Positions 41,799 through 51,007 of a stretch of DNA of 64,000 nucleotides are shown piece after piece. The notes beneath the pieces were generated by a model. It was not told the origin of the DNA, searched no databases, and worked only from the letters and a program-made list of their open reading frames with translations. Source of the DNA: Chitinophagaceae bacterium UBA1931 (GTDB lineage Bacteria; Bacteroidota; Bacteroidia; Chitinophagales; Chitinophagaceae); NCBI GenBank assembly GCA_002337125.1, contig DDFJ01000004.1:248001-312000 (forward strand), given 5' to 3'. Position 1 is the first letter of the stretch; the number at the start of each line of letters is the position of its first letter. A program made the translations under genes and the position numbers.

Positions 41799-42299
41799 TT
41801 ACCTGCATAACCTGCTGATCCATTCCTTATGCTGAGGAAATGTTTCAAGCAGCTGATTTTTTTCGCCCATTTCAAAATCAGCAAAATCAAAGCCGGGTGA
41901 AACGGTACAACCTACCAGCGAAAAACCATTTTGAGTTACCGGTTGCGATGCAAACCAGCATCCTGCCTTCACCACATGCTGAAATGAATACCCATTAATA
42001 AGATCATTTCCCAACTTCAGCAATTCTGCTTCTCCATCGGGATGTATGACATAAATATGCAAACCTTCACCTGCATAAAAATGCCAAAGCTCATCACTTT
42101 TAATGCGGTGAAAAGCAGAATAATCGTTTCCGCCCAATAAAAAATAAATAGCTGTTGAAAAATGTCTTGCCGATGGAAAGCGTTCCGGCAACCCGGCTGC
42201 AGGAATTGTTTCTTCGCTGATATATGTTTGTTTGTAATAACCTCCTTCCGGATGTGGAAGCAGGTTGTATTGCTGAATAATCTGTTCGGCTGTGATCAT
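41799..42299 (-). CDS. cupin-fold DUF985 protein
   Basis: 166 residues with the DUF985 (cupin_5) signature: LLPHPEGGYYKQTYIS, RHFSTAIYFLLGGNDYSAFHRIKSDELWHFYAGEGLHIYVI and GCTVSPGFDFADFEM. The family has a small-molecule-binding beta-barrel of unknown ligand. The stop nearly abuts the preceding terminator. A separate minus-strand terminator at 42304-42324 isolates it from the upstream gene. Confidence 0.9.
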   Translation of the reverse strand: MITAEQIIQQYNLLPHPEGGYYKQTYISEETIPAAGLPERFPSARHFSTAIYFLLGGNDYSAFHRIKSDELWHFYAGEGLHIYVIHPDGEAELLKLGNDLINGYSFQHVVKAGCWFASQPVTQNGFSLVGCTVSPGFDFADFEMGEKNQLLETFPQHKEWISRLCR

Positions 42300-42324
42300 A
42301 AAAAAGGCTGCTTAATGCAGCCTT
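42300..42324 (-). terminator. intrinsic terminator of the LEA-like gene
   Basis: AAGGCTGC / GCAGCCTT, loop of 5, followed by TTTTTTAT on the minus strand. Confidence 0.88.
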
Positions 42325-42333
42325 CAAGATAAT

Positions 42334-42657
42334 TTATTTTACCGGATCCTGTTTTGGAGGTTCATCATCTCCATCAAATTTATCTTTCAGTTTATCCCAC
42401 AAGCCGGAAGCTTTTCCTTTTAAATCATCAATTACATCTTCTGCTTTGTCTTTCAGGCCTCCAAACTTTTCTTCAGCCTTGTCACGCAGCTCTTCATATT
42501 TATCCTCTGCCTTATCTTTCAGTTCCTCCAGTTTATCTTCCGCTTTATCGGCCCATTCACTTGCTTTGCCTTTCAATTCCTGGATCTTATCTTCAGCTTT
42601 GTCTGACCAGTTCTGCTGTTCGTTACCGGCAGCCTGGGTGTTTTTGTTTTCATCCAT
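42334..42657 (-). CDS. LEA/apolipoprotein-like protein with 11-residue repeats
   Basis: 107 residues from the ATG at 42657 (MDENKN). The core is a series of 11-residue repeats: DKAEDKIQELK, DKAEDKLEELK, DKAEDKYEELR, DKAEEKFGGLK, DKAEDVIDDLK and GKASGLWDKLK, with one 7-residue insert. This gives an amphipathic helix with charged Lys/Glu faces, as in LEA-type desiccation and stress proteins. It has no signal peptide. The gene is a single unit. Biased composition makes an antisense frame on the plus strand look long; that frame is not a gene. Confidence 0.8.
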   Translation of the reverse strand: MDENKNTQAAGNEQQNWSDKAEDKIQELKGKASEWADKAEDKLEELKDKAEDKYEELRDKAEEKFGGLKDKAEDVIDDLKGKASGLWDKLKDKFDGDDEPPKQDPVK

Positions 42658-42811
42658 AGTTGTAAGTTTTAATTGTGAAGAAGGACACCTAATGTACAAA
42701 ATTTACACTGTATTATTCCGGGTCGTACAAATTATATTTCTGTTATCAGCAACACATTACGTGGTAATGCGAAACATTTTCTGTTGTATCTTCCGAAAAC
42801 AATCAATTGAC

Positions 42812-44257
42812 ATGTTTAAACGCATCATTTATCTTATTCTCATTGCCATAATTGGCCTTGCTGCAGTGGTATTATTTAATACATTTCGTTTCAGCGGAAA
42901 GATACCTGTTCGTCAGTCCCTGCCGTTAACAGGCATCAGCGATTCTGCAGCCTTGCATTTAAGCAGCGCCATCCAGATTAAAACAGTTTCGTTTGGAGAT
43001 ACACTACCTGTTGATACAGTTGAGTTCCGGAAATTCAAAGCTTTTCTTGAAACAACTTATCCAACTGTTCACCAGAAATTACAGCGCCAGGTATTCAGCG
43101 AATTCAGCTACGTATTTACATGGAAAGGAAAAGACACAACGTTGAAACCTTATGTTATTATGGGACATATGGATGTTGTTCCCGTTGAACCTGTGGCTGA
43201 AAAGAACTGGCTGGTTCCATCGTTCAGCGGAATGATTAAAGATGATACAATCTGGGGGCGTGGTGCAGTTGATGATAAAGCATCTGTTATTGCAATCCTT
43301 GAAGCAGCAGAACAATTACTGAAAGAAAATTTTCAACCGGAACGAACAATCTATTTATGCTTTGGTCATGATGAAGAAATTGCAGGCAAAAGAGGTGCAG
43401 CAAAAATATCTGCATGGTTTAAAGAACAAAAGATAGAACCGGAATTGGTAGTGGATGAAGGAGGACAGGTTGATACTGAACATTTCAAAGAATTAAAACG
43501 ACCTGTTGCAGTGATTGGTGTTGGCGAAAAAGGTTATGTAAACATTGATCTTACAGTTGAAAAACCCGGTGGTCATTCATCCATGCCCCAACAGGAAACC
43601 GCCATTGATATTTTGAACAAAGCAATTATGCATATCCGTGAACACCAGATACCTGCAAACATACCCGCACCTATCCAGGAATTATTTACACGTATTGGCC
43701 CTGGTGGAAGTTTTATAAACAGGATGGCATTAAGCAATCAATGGTTGTTTAAGGGAATGTTGATTGCACAACTGGAAAAAACAAAAGAAACCAATGCTTT
43801 GATTCACACAACACTTGTACCTACAATTGTAAAAGCAGGAATTAAAGACAACGTTATTCCTTCAGTTGCCAAAGCAACATTCAACAGCCGTATTCTTCCC
43901 GGCGAATCAAGTGATGATGTTGTAAACTTTGTAATCAAAGCCATCAACGATGAAAGGGTAACAGTGAAAAAGCAAACCATTTCATTGATGGAGCCATCAG
44001 CAATGACATCATCTGATCATCCAATGTTTAAACGCATGGAAGATATCACATACAAAACAGTTCCTGCTGCAATTGTTTCACCTTACCTGATGATTGGCGC
44101 AACTGATTCAAGGTATTTCCGTCCTTTCAGCAGTGCTGTGCTCAACTTTGCACCAATGACTGATGCAAAAGGATTTCATGGTATTAATGAACGAATTCCC
44201 ATTTCAGATCTGAAACGGATGGTTTTCTATTACAGGCTGATGATGACAGAAAAATAA
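42812..44257 (+). CDS. M20-family metallopeptidase (carboxypeptidase S-like)
   Basis: 481 residues from the ATG at 42812. An N-terminal membrane anchor (IIYLILIAIIGLAAVVLF) precedes a di-zinc M20 domain: His-x-Asp in IMGHMDVVPVEP, WGRGAVDDKASV, the catalytic Glu pair in GHDEEIAGKRGA, and a dimerisation domain insertion (GEKGYVNIDLTVEKPGGHSSMP). The closest group is CPS1-type dipeptidase/carboxypeptidase. The frame remains open upstream to 42446 only because it runs antisense to the LEA-like gene. It ends two bases from the convergent MFS gene. Confidence 0.92.
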   Translation: MFKRIIYLILIAIIGLAAVVLFNTFRFSGKIPVRQSLPLTGISDSAALHLSSAIQIKTVSFGDTLPVDTVEFRKFKAFLETTYPTVHQKLQRQVFSEFSYVFTWKGKDTTLKPYVIMGHMDVVPVEPVAEKNWLVPSFSGMIKDDTIWGRGAVDDKASVIAILEAAEQLLKENFQPERTIYLCFGHDEEIAGKRGAAKISAWFKEQKIEPELVVDEGGQVDTEHFKELKRPVAVIGVGEKGYVNIDLTVEKPGGHSSMPQQETAIDILNKAIMHIREHQIPANIPAPIQELFTRIGPGGSFINRMALSNQWLFKGMLIAQLEKTKETNALIHTTLVPTIVKAGIKDNVIPSVAKATFNSRILPGESSDDVVNFVIKAINDERVTVKKQTISLMEPSAMTSSDHPMFKRMEDITYKTVPAAIVSPYLMIGATDSRYFRPFSSAVLNFAPMTDAKGFHGINERIPISDLKRMVFYYRLMMTEK

Positions 44258-44259
44258 AA

Positions 44260-45489
44260 TCAGAGCTTGGATGTTCGTAAGCTGCCGCTATGAAGTGCAT
44301 AATAAGCAATAATTGCACTTGCAAGCATAAAGATAGCCCCGAGAAAAAACGATGCTCCCGGGAAATAAACTGCATGCGATTTATCTGTGAAATAAGCGAA
44401 TGTATTGGTCATTAACGGCGGACCGATAATTGTTGTGGCACTCATTAATCCAGCGAGCGACCCCTGCAGTTCACCTTGTTCATTAGCAGGAACATGTCCA
44501 GCCATGATTGATTGCAATGCTGGTCCGCAAATACCGCCTAAACAATAAGGAATGAGGAAGACAAACATCATCCAGCTTTGAGATGCAAATGCAAAAAGAA
44601 ACATTCCCACTGCATAAAAAAACAAGCCGATATAAATGCTCTTTTCATTGCCGAGTTTCGGATTAACAACCCGTACTAATCCACCCTGCACAGCTCCTAC
44701 CAGCAAACCAACAGTGGCCATTGATAAACCAATCATTCTTGGCGACCATTTAAATTTTTCAATCGTAAAGAAGCTCCAGTTACTTTGAACTGCATGTCCG
44801 CCGATATATACAAGTACAAGTGCAACGATTAACCCTGTTAATGCAGGATATTTGCGCAGGTTAAATAAGCTTACACCGGGAATACATCTTTTCAAATCAA
44901 ACTTTCTCCTGTTTTCAGGTTTTAATGATTCAGGCAAAATGAACAGACCATAAAGAAAATTCAGCATACACAAAGCAGCGGCCACCATAAAAGGAACCCT
45001 TGGACCAAAATGGCCAAGCAATCCCCCAATCATTGGTCCAATGACAAAGCCCAAACCAAATGCGGCACCGATCATCCCAAAATTCTTTGCCCTGTCTTCA
45101 TTTGTACTGATATCGGCAATATAAGCTGATGCCGTTGTAAAACTTGCCCCTGTAATACCAGCAATGATTCTGCCGGCAAACAACCACCCGAGGGTTGGGG
45201 CAAAAGCAAGGATGAGATAGTCAATGGAGAATGCAAACAAGGATGCCAGCAATACAGGGCGGCGGCCAAACCTGTCGCTGAGATTACCTACCATTGGGGA
45301 AAACACAAATTGCGTAGCCGCAAAAGAAAGTAATAACCACCCCCCTATTTTAGAAGCTTGGCTAATGGATGCATGCCCTAACTGCTCAATCAGTGAAGGC
45401 ATTACCGGGATAATGATTCCAAATCCAATAACATCGATTAACAGTGTAATAAAAATAAAACCGATTGCTGCTTTCTTATTTTCCGCCAT
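44260..45489 (-). CDS. TCR/Tet-type MFS efflux transporter
   Basis: 409 residues with 12 membrane helices, beginning MAENKKAAIGFIFITLLIDVIGFGI. Motif A is GNLSDRFGRRPVLL, and the helix-5 motif C region reads GLGFVIGPMIGGLL, both of the drug:H+ antiporter DHA1 group close to TetA. The substrate could be tetracycline-like or another small molecule; chromosomal copies in Bacteroidota rarely give resistance. A longer start at 45516 adds nine residues before the conserved N-terminus and is rejected. Confidence 0.9.
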   Translation of the reverse strand: MAENKKAAIGFIFITLLIDVIGFGIIIPVMPSLIEQLGHASISQASKIGGWLLLSFAATQFVFSPMVGNLSDRFGRRPVLLASLFAFSIDYLILAFAPTLGWLFAGRIIAGITGASFTTASAYIADISTNEDRAKNFGMIGAAFGLGFVIGPMIGGLLGHFGPRVPFMVAAALCMLNFLYGLFILPESLKPENRRKFDLKRCIPGVSLFNLRKYPALTGLIVALVLVYIGGHAVQSNWSFFTIEKFKWSPRMIGLSMATVGLLVGAVQGGLVRVVNPKLGNEKSIYIGLFFYAVGMFLFAFASQSWMMFVFLIPYCLGGICGPALQSIMAGHVPANEQGELQGSLAGLMSATTIIGPPLMTNTFAYFTDKSHAVYFPGASFFLGAIFMLASAIIAYYALHSGSLRTSKL

Positions 45490-45594
45490 AATTATAAATG
45501 AATAAAGGTCATGCAAAACATGACCATTGTTGTTAAACGATGCAAAAGTAATTAAATATAGACGGAGTGTTTAACCGCTGATAAAAAACTGAAT

Positions 45595-46050
45595 CTACGC
45601 AGCAGAAGCAGTTTTTGACTGTATTTGCTTCCAAATTGTATACACATAACAGCCTGCACAAAACGCAAATACTGATTCAAGAAACGAGAACAGTACAATA
45701 ATTGCAGAAAAAATAAAAGCCAGCTTAGTAAAGCCGGATAAATGTGCAATAAGAATTGCAGCATTCATAATCAAACCTATTCTTGCAGCAAAGCGTTTGG
45801 GAGCACGGTCAACGGGTTTGTGGCGTAAACCAAGCTGTTTTACCAGCACACCACTGATAATATTCAGTAAACTGTAATTGCCATAATTAAATGCCCTTAC
45901 AGTAAAATCATAAACAAGAAATAAAACGATTGGCCAGAATCCTGTTAAGAGGTAAGTAACCGATAAAATAAAAACAAAACCTGCTGTTACTCTTACACGG
46001 TTTTCATTAATAGTAATAAAGTCTGTTGGACAAACTATTTGATTGGTCAT
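45595..46050 (-). CDS. DUF4395 membrane protein
   Basis: 151 residues with about four membrane helices and the DUF4395 pattern: an N-terminal CPTDFITINENRVRVTAGFVF with a conserved Cys, FYDFTVRAFNYG-like VYDFTVRAFNYGNYSLL, APKRFAARIGL, and a Cys pair near the end (FCAGCYVYTIWKQ). The C-x2-C motif suggests thiol or metal chemistry at the inner membrane; function unknown. The start at 46050 is fixed by a near-ideal promoter whose -7 box covers the longer in-frame ATG at 46071. Confidence 0.88.
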   Translation of the reverse strand: MTNQIVCPTDFITINENRVRVTAGFVFILSVTYLLTGFWPIVLFLVYDFTVRAFNYGNYSLLNIISGVLVKQLGLRHKPVDRAPKRFAARIGLIMNAAILIAHLSGFTKLAFIFSAIIVLFSFLESVFAFCAGCYVYTIWKQIQSKTASAA

Positions 46051-46068
46051 CGTTTCAATTTTAGATAA

Positions 46069-46099
46069 CAAAAATAGGGAAATACAACTACCCTACAAA
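46069..46099 (-). promoter_or_regulatory. consensus promoter of the DUF4395 gene
   Basis: On the minus strand TTTG (46099-46096), 19 bases, then TATTTTTG (46076-46069): the best Bacteroidota promoter in the window. A palindrome CCTAC-N7-GTAGG (46092-46108) overlaps its -33 element. Confidence 0.75.
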
Positions 46100-46514
46100 A
46101 CTAGTAGGATTAAAATATTTATTTCACAAACACTTGTCAATAAATCACCAGTGAACAACTGTCATGCCACTGTTGAAATTTACAAAACGCAGTAAATTAT
46201 GCATCACTGCAAGCACATTTTAGTAATAAAAAGCTGCAGTTGTTCATTTGGATTAGTGATTAATTTATCGATGCAACCCGAATAATTGCCATATATAAAT
46301 CATTTGAAATCCAAAAGAATATTAACAGGGCTAAGTGTAAATATCTATTCGAAAAAAATCAATGTAACTAATGACTTGAATCATGCTTGCGGATTGTGTT
46401 TGATAAATACCTTTGAGAAATCAGTAATTACCTATGAAAGCACTATCTTTTTTACGAAAGAAAACTACCTGAAGAGATACCACCGGTTTGTGATAAATGA
46501 ATTAAAAATCAAAC
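46100..46514. other. 415-base gene-free stretch before the multi-PAS kinase
   Basis: Contains the palindrome half at 46104-46108, and an imperfect CAACTGT / ACTGTTG inverted pair near 46147-46166. A frame of about 80 codons opens at a TTG at 46286 and overlaps the kinase start, but has no recognisable product. Nothing else stands out. Confidence 0.4.
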
Positions 46515-49500
46515 ATGTTGGAATTTAAACAATTAATCAATGCCTTACCTGGTAGCTTTCTCATGCTTACGAAAGAAGGATTGATTATTTCTTTAAGTAA
46601 AGATTGCCTGAAGTTATTGAATAAAGAAGCTGATCTACTTATTGGAAAATCTGTTTTTGAGATACTGTCGCTGAATGATCAAGAAAATAATCTGCTGCAC
46701 ACCTCACTAAAAAAAGCAGCCACAACAAAACAAAGCGATACAATTTTAGCCTCACATCAGCAAGAGAATAACAGCAGCCCTGAAAAATTTAAGCTGGAAT
46801 GCAGACCTGTTTTAAATGAACAGGAAGAAACAACATATATCCTGCTTTATATAGAACTGATACCTGCCAGCGGGCAAACAACGCCAAAATGTACACAGCT
46901 TCTCAATTGTACTGCCGATGCTATTATCATCACAAATGAAAATGGGATAATCGAATATATTAACAAAGAGGCTGAATCAGTTTTTGGATACGAGCCTGAT
47001 GAAATAAACGGCAAACTAATTGAGGAATTAATACCATCGGGAAGCCGTAAAAAACATATCGGATACCGCAAGGATTTTGTTGATGACAAAAAGAAGAGAT
47101 TCATGCATTCTGGCCTGGCTCTTTCAGGTTTGCGTAAGAACGGCACAACTTTCCCTGCAGATATTGCACTTATCCCTGCATATACAGATGAAGGTTCGTT
47201 TATAGTTGTTACGGTTAGAGACATCACTGAAAAAACAAATGAGAAAAAGAAGTTAGAGGATCTCACCCACCAGCTGCAGCTACACAATGAGCAACTGGAA
47301 GAAAAGGTAAGAGTACGTACAGAAGAAATTGCCTTGCGTGAATTGCAGTACAGGTATCTCTTTGAGAATAATCCAATGCCGATGTGGATATTTGATGCAG
47401 AAACACTGCAGTTCCTGGATGTTAATCAAATGGCATTGCAGACGTATGGATATAACCGTCAGGAGTTTTTATCAATGACGATTATGGACATCAGGCCTGA
47501 TGAAGAGAAAAAACGTTTCTTAGAAGTTGAATTTGCAACACACTTTCATCCGGAAAACAGGAAAAACATTTGGAGACATTTTAAAAAAGATGGCACATTA
47601 ATGCAGGTGGAAGTCATTGGTCAGCCAATAGAATTTAACCGCAAAAAAGCCCGGCTTGTACTCATAACCGATGTAACAGAAAAAATAAAAAGCGAAAACA
47701 AATTAATTGAAAGTGAAAATCGCTTTCGTGCCCTTATCGAAAACAGCTACGACATCATTAACCTCCTGGATGCAGAATTTAAAATCATCTACAGAAGTCC
47801 ATCTGCAGTGCGTATTACAGGAAGAACTGATGAGGAAACAATCGGACAAACTTCATTGTCAAATATACATCCCGACGACAGGCAGTCGATTACAGAAGGT
47901 ATCAAACGCCTGATGCAATCACCAGGTAATACAGAAAAAACGCTATTCCGTTATATGGCAAAAAACGGAACCTATATCTGGATGGAAGGCTTGGCAACAA
48001 ATCTTCTGCACGATGAATATGTAAAGGCAATTATATTCAACTACAGAGATGTAACTGAACGCATTTTAGCTGAAGAAAAATTCAAACAAACCGAAGAACG
48101 CTACCGCAACACACTCGACAATATGATTGAGGGCGTACAGATTATTGGTTTCGATGAAAAATATATTTATGTAAACGAAGCATTCGCCAAACAGGCAGGC
48201 CATAAGAAAGAAGACCTCATAGGCAAACATATAATGGAGGTTATTCCGGAAATGAAAGGAAACAGGATTTATGAAATTGCCGAACATTGTCTTGAGAAAA
48301 ACACTCCCCTGCAGATTGAAAATAGATTTATATTACCCGACTCAACTGAAAAATGGTTTCAGTTAAGTATTCAGCCTACGACTTATGGCATTTTTATACT
48401 GTCGGTTGATATAACGGAAAAAGTAAAAGCAACCCAGGCGCTTAAAGAAGAAAAAAATAAACTGGACCAACTGGCTGCTGCATCCCCCGGAGTCATTCAC
48501 TCATTCCATATGGATGTAAACAACAACTTTACACTTTACTATGCCAACTCTGCATCAGAAAATATTTATGGGTTGAGTTACGAAACTCTCAAAGAAAATT
48601 TTGAGCAGTTTGTTGATATGATTGATGTTGATGACAGGGAGAATGTTTTAAATGCTGTTTACGATTCCGCAAACAAACTTTCAAAACTTCAGCTTGAGTA
48701 CAAATACAATCACCCGGTAAAAGGCCCTGTGTGGCACGAAGTAAGTGATATTCCTGTAAAAGAACCGGATGGAAGTATTACATGGCATGGCGTTGTGATT
48801 GACGTAACTGAAAGAAGAAAATCAGAAGAAAATCTCGCAGCACAGAATGCACGTTTGCAAAACCTGAGTAACAATCTCCCTGGATTAATGATTTTCCAAC
48901 TGGCTGGTAAAAGCTGGGAAGAGCGGAAATTTACATATATCAGTGATGAAGTGGAACGAATAACAGGCCACACCCCTGCTGAAGTAATGAAAGACCCCAT
49001 GATTATTTACAGCAGAATTCATGAAGAGGATGTGCCTAATTTGATTAAAGAAGAAGAAAAGACGGCAAAACTCCTTACGGTCTTTAATGTTGAAGTCAGA
49101 TTCAGAAATATCAATAATGAAATCCGCTGGTTAAATATTATATCAACACCCAGGAAACAACATGACGGAATGATTGTGTGGGATGGTTTTCATATTGATA
49201 TTACTGAACGCAAAAACTCAGAAAACGAAAGCAAAATCTCCAATGAACGTTATAAAGCAGTGGCAAAAGCAACCAGTGATGCCATTTGGGATTTCGATTT
49301 CAAAACAAGAAGGGGCTTTATATTAGGCACAGGTTATAAATATCTTTTCGGCTACCCAATCGTAAACGATTATGCCGAAGAGGGTTTCTGGGAAGACAAA
49401 CTGCACCCGGATGAAAAAGAAAAAGTAATCAGGGAAATGAATGCAGTACTGGCTAACAAGCATAAAGTAAAGGGCAGTGCTGAATACCGGTTCCGGAAAG

Positions 49501-50702
49501 CAGATGGAAGCTATGCCGTTGTAAGGGAAATGTTTTTTATCATTCGTGATAAAGAAGGCAACCCTTTAAAATTGCTTGGATCAAAACACGATATTACCTC
49601 AAGAAAAATAGCCGATGATGAATTGCAGAAACGTTACCAGGAAAACCGGTTGCTGAAAGAACGTTTCTCTGCTATACTGAATACGTTACCTGCTGATATT
49701 GCTCTCATTGACAGAAAGGGTATTATACAGGATTCAAACGACGAATGGAAGCATGTAAAAAACAAAACCAATTTCCTTATTTACGGTTATAAAAAAGGCG
49801 ACTGTTATCTGCAAGTTTCTCCAACAACAGAAATTGCCGATAAAAAAAATGCGCAGAAAGCAATCAAAGGCATCCGCTCTGTTCTATCAGGAAGATCAAA
49901 AGAATTTGTATTTGAATATTGCTGTTCATCCGTTAAATCAAAAAAATGGTTCAGGATGATTACCACTCAGCTGAAAGGGAAAGGCTTTCTTGGAGCTGTA
50001 GTAATGCATATTGATATTACAGAAATCAAACGACTGGAAGATGAACGACTGAAAAGCAAAACAGAAGAACAACGAAAGATTACTGAAGCAATGGTGCAGG
50101 GGCAGGAAAAAGAACGTAATGCTATTGGTATTGAACTGCACGACAATGTAAACCAGATACTCGTAAGCAGCAATATGCTTCTTTCAATGATCGAAGCAAA
50201 CCCTGCATTAATGAATGAACTGTTGCCAAAATGTATCGAAAACATCCGCTTTGCTGTAAACGAAAACAGGCGTATTGCTCATGAGCTTGTAATCCCGAAT
50301 CGTGTAACAGAAACATTATTGCAACAAGTGAGGCGTGTTGCCAAAACAATGTTTAATGATACAGGAATCAAGACAAAGATTATCCAGCAGGATTTTAACG
50401 AGGAGTTACTTACCGAAGAACAGAAACTTACAGTGTACCGTATTGTACAGGAACAATGCACCAATATTCTGAAACATGCAAATGCAGGCAGTGTTGTATT
50501 TCGTTTTTCCATCAGCAATAATCTGTTCAGGCTTCGTATTTCAGATAACGGTATAGGAATGAAGAAGGAAAAGATTGAGGAAGGAATTGGTTTGAGAAAT
50601 ATCCGTCACCGTTTAACAGTTGTTAACGGATCAGCAACCATTGATTCAGCTAAAGGAAAAGGATTTACACTCATTATTGAAATGCCGATTACACATTTTT
50701 AA
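46515..50702 (+). CDS. soluble multi-PAS histidine kinase (about nine PAS domains)
   Basis: 1395 residues, no membrane segments. I count nine PAS-like modules, starting at ALPGSFLML, NCTADAIIITN, ENNPMPMWIFD, ENSYDIINLLD, DNMIEGVQIIG, AASPGVIHSFH, NNLPGLMIFQL, KATSDAIWDFD and NTLPADIALID, several with PAC ends of the type VTEKIKSENKL or ITERKNSENES. The C-terminus has a HisKA_3-type domain with His1209 in AIGIELHDNVNQILVSS and a HATPase_c domain (ISDNGIGMKKEKIEEGIGLRNI). Such kinases integrate several redox, light or ligand cues and usually pair with a NarL-type regulator, none of which is adjacent. A strong terminator follows. Confidence 0.93.
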   Translation: MLEFKQLINALPGSFLMLTKEGLIISLSKDCLKLLNKEADLLIGKSVFEILSLNDQENNLLHTSLKKAATTKQSDTILASHQQENNSSPEKFKLECRPVLNEQEETTYILLYIELIPASGQTTPKCTQLLNCTADAIIITNENGIIEYINKEAESVFGYEPDEINGKLIEELIPSGSRKKHIGYRKDFVDDKKKRFMHSGLALSGLRKNGTTFPADIALIPAYTDEGSFIVVTVRDITEKTNEKKKLEDLTHQLQLHNEQLEEKVRVRTEEIALRELQYRYLFENNPMPMWIFDAETLQFLDVNQMALQTYGYNRQEFLSMTIMDIRPDEEKKRFLEVEFATHFHPENRKNIWRHFKKDGTLMQVEVIGQPIEFNRKKARLVLITDVTEKIKSENKLIESENRFRALIENSYDIINLLDAEFKIIYRSPSAVRITGRTDEETIGQTSLSNIHPDDRQSITEGIKRLMQSPGNTEKTLFRYMAKNGTYIWMEGLATNLLHDEYVKAIIFNYRDVTERILAEEKFKQTEERYRNTLDNMIEGVQIIGFDEKYIYVNEAFAKQAGHKKEDLIGKHIMEVIPEMKGNRIYEIAEHCLEKNTPLQIENRFILPDSTEKWFQLSIQPTTYGIFILSVDITEKVKATQALKEEKNKLDQLAAASPGVIHSFHMDVNNNFTLYYANSASENIYGLSYETLKENFEQFVDMIDVDDRENVLNAVYDSANKLSKLQLEYKYNHPVKGPVWHEVSDIPVKEPDGSITWHGVVIDVTERRKSEENLAAQNARLQNLSNNLPGLMIFQLAGKSWEERKFTYISDEVERITGHTPAEVMKDPMIIYSRIHEEDVPNLIKEEEKTAKLLTVFNVEVRFRNINNEIRWLNIISTPRKQHDGMIVWDGFHIDITERKNSENESKISNERYKAVAKATSDAIWDFDFKTRRGFILGTGYKYLFGYPIVNDYAEEGFWEDKLHPDEKEKVIREMNAVLANKHKVKGSAEYRFRKADGSYAVVREMFFIIRDKEGNPLKLLGSKHDITSRKIADDELQKRYQENRLLKERFSAILNTLPADIALIDRKGIIQDSNDEWKHVKNKTNFLIYGYKKGDCYLQVSPTTEIADKKNAQKAIKGIRSVLSGRSKEFVFEYCCSSVKSKKWFRMITTQLKGKGFLGAVVMHIDITEIKRLEDERLKSKTEEQRKITEAMVQGQEKERNAIGIELHDNVNQILVSSNMLLSMIEANPALMNELLPKCIENIRFAVNENRRIAHELVIPNRVTETLLQQVRRVAKTMFNDTGIKTKIIQQDFNEELLTEEQKLTVYRIVQEQCTNILKHANAGSVVFRFSISNNLFRLRISDNGIGMKKEKIEEGIGLRNIRHRLTVVNGSATIDSAKGKGFTLIIEMPITHF

Positions 50703-51007
50703 TATATACAATCATAAGATTTGCAAGGGTGATGACAACATCACCCTTTTTCATTGTATCAAACTTCTGCGACTGTTGCATCTCAACAAACTATTATTTA
50801 ATTTAGATAAGACTTACGAACTATACCGGGTTTCATTTTTCTGCAATAACTAAATCAACCAAAATGAATCCTTGTGTTCGTATGCAAATTGCATCCGCAA
50901 TAATTATTTCCCCGCCACTTTTAATTGCCGGTCTCCCACCCTGATATTTTTTTCAACTTTTTTTATTAACCAGTGCCCGTTATTCAATAACAACCAAAAT
51001 TTTTAAA
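50703..51007. other. 305-base intergenic stretch
   Basis: Holds the kinase terminator at 50725-50751. The rest has no gene and no clear TAnnTTTG/TTG promoter for the downstream Tat-signal gene. Confidence 0.4.
50725..50751 (+). terminator. intrinsic terminator after the multi-PAS kinase
   Basis: AAGGGTGATG / CATCACCCTT, loop ACAA, then TTT. Confidence 0.92.

Noticed and set aside
42446..42811. N-terminal extension of the M20 peptidase
   Set aside because: The extra residues (Ser/Leu/Ala-rich) are the antisense reading of the repetitive LEA-like gene; the membrane anchor starts at 42812.
44260..45489. MFS pump as an acquired tetracycline-resistance gene
   Set aside because: No mobile element, regulator tetR or base-composition change beside it; Tet-type DHA1 pumps are common housekeeping genes in this phylum.
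46286..46528. 80-codon plus-strand frame before the multi-PAS kinase
   Set aside because: Starts at a TTG, has no promoter, no recognisable composition or motif, and overlaps the well-supported kinase start at 46515.
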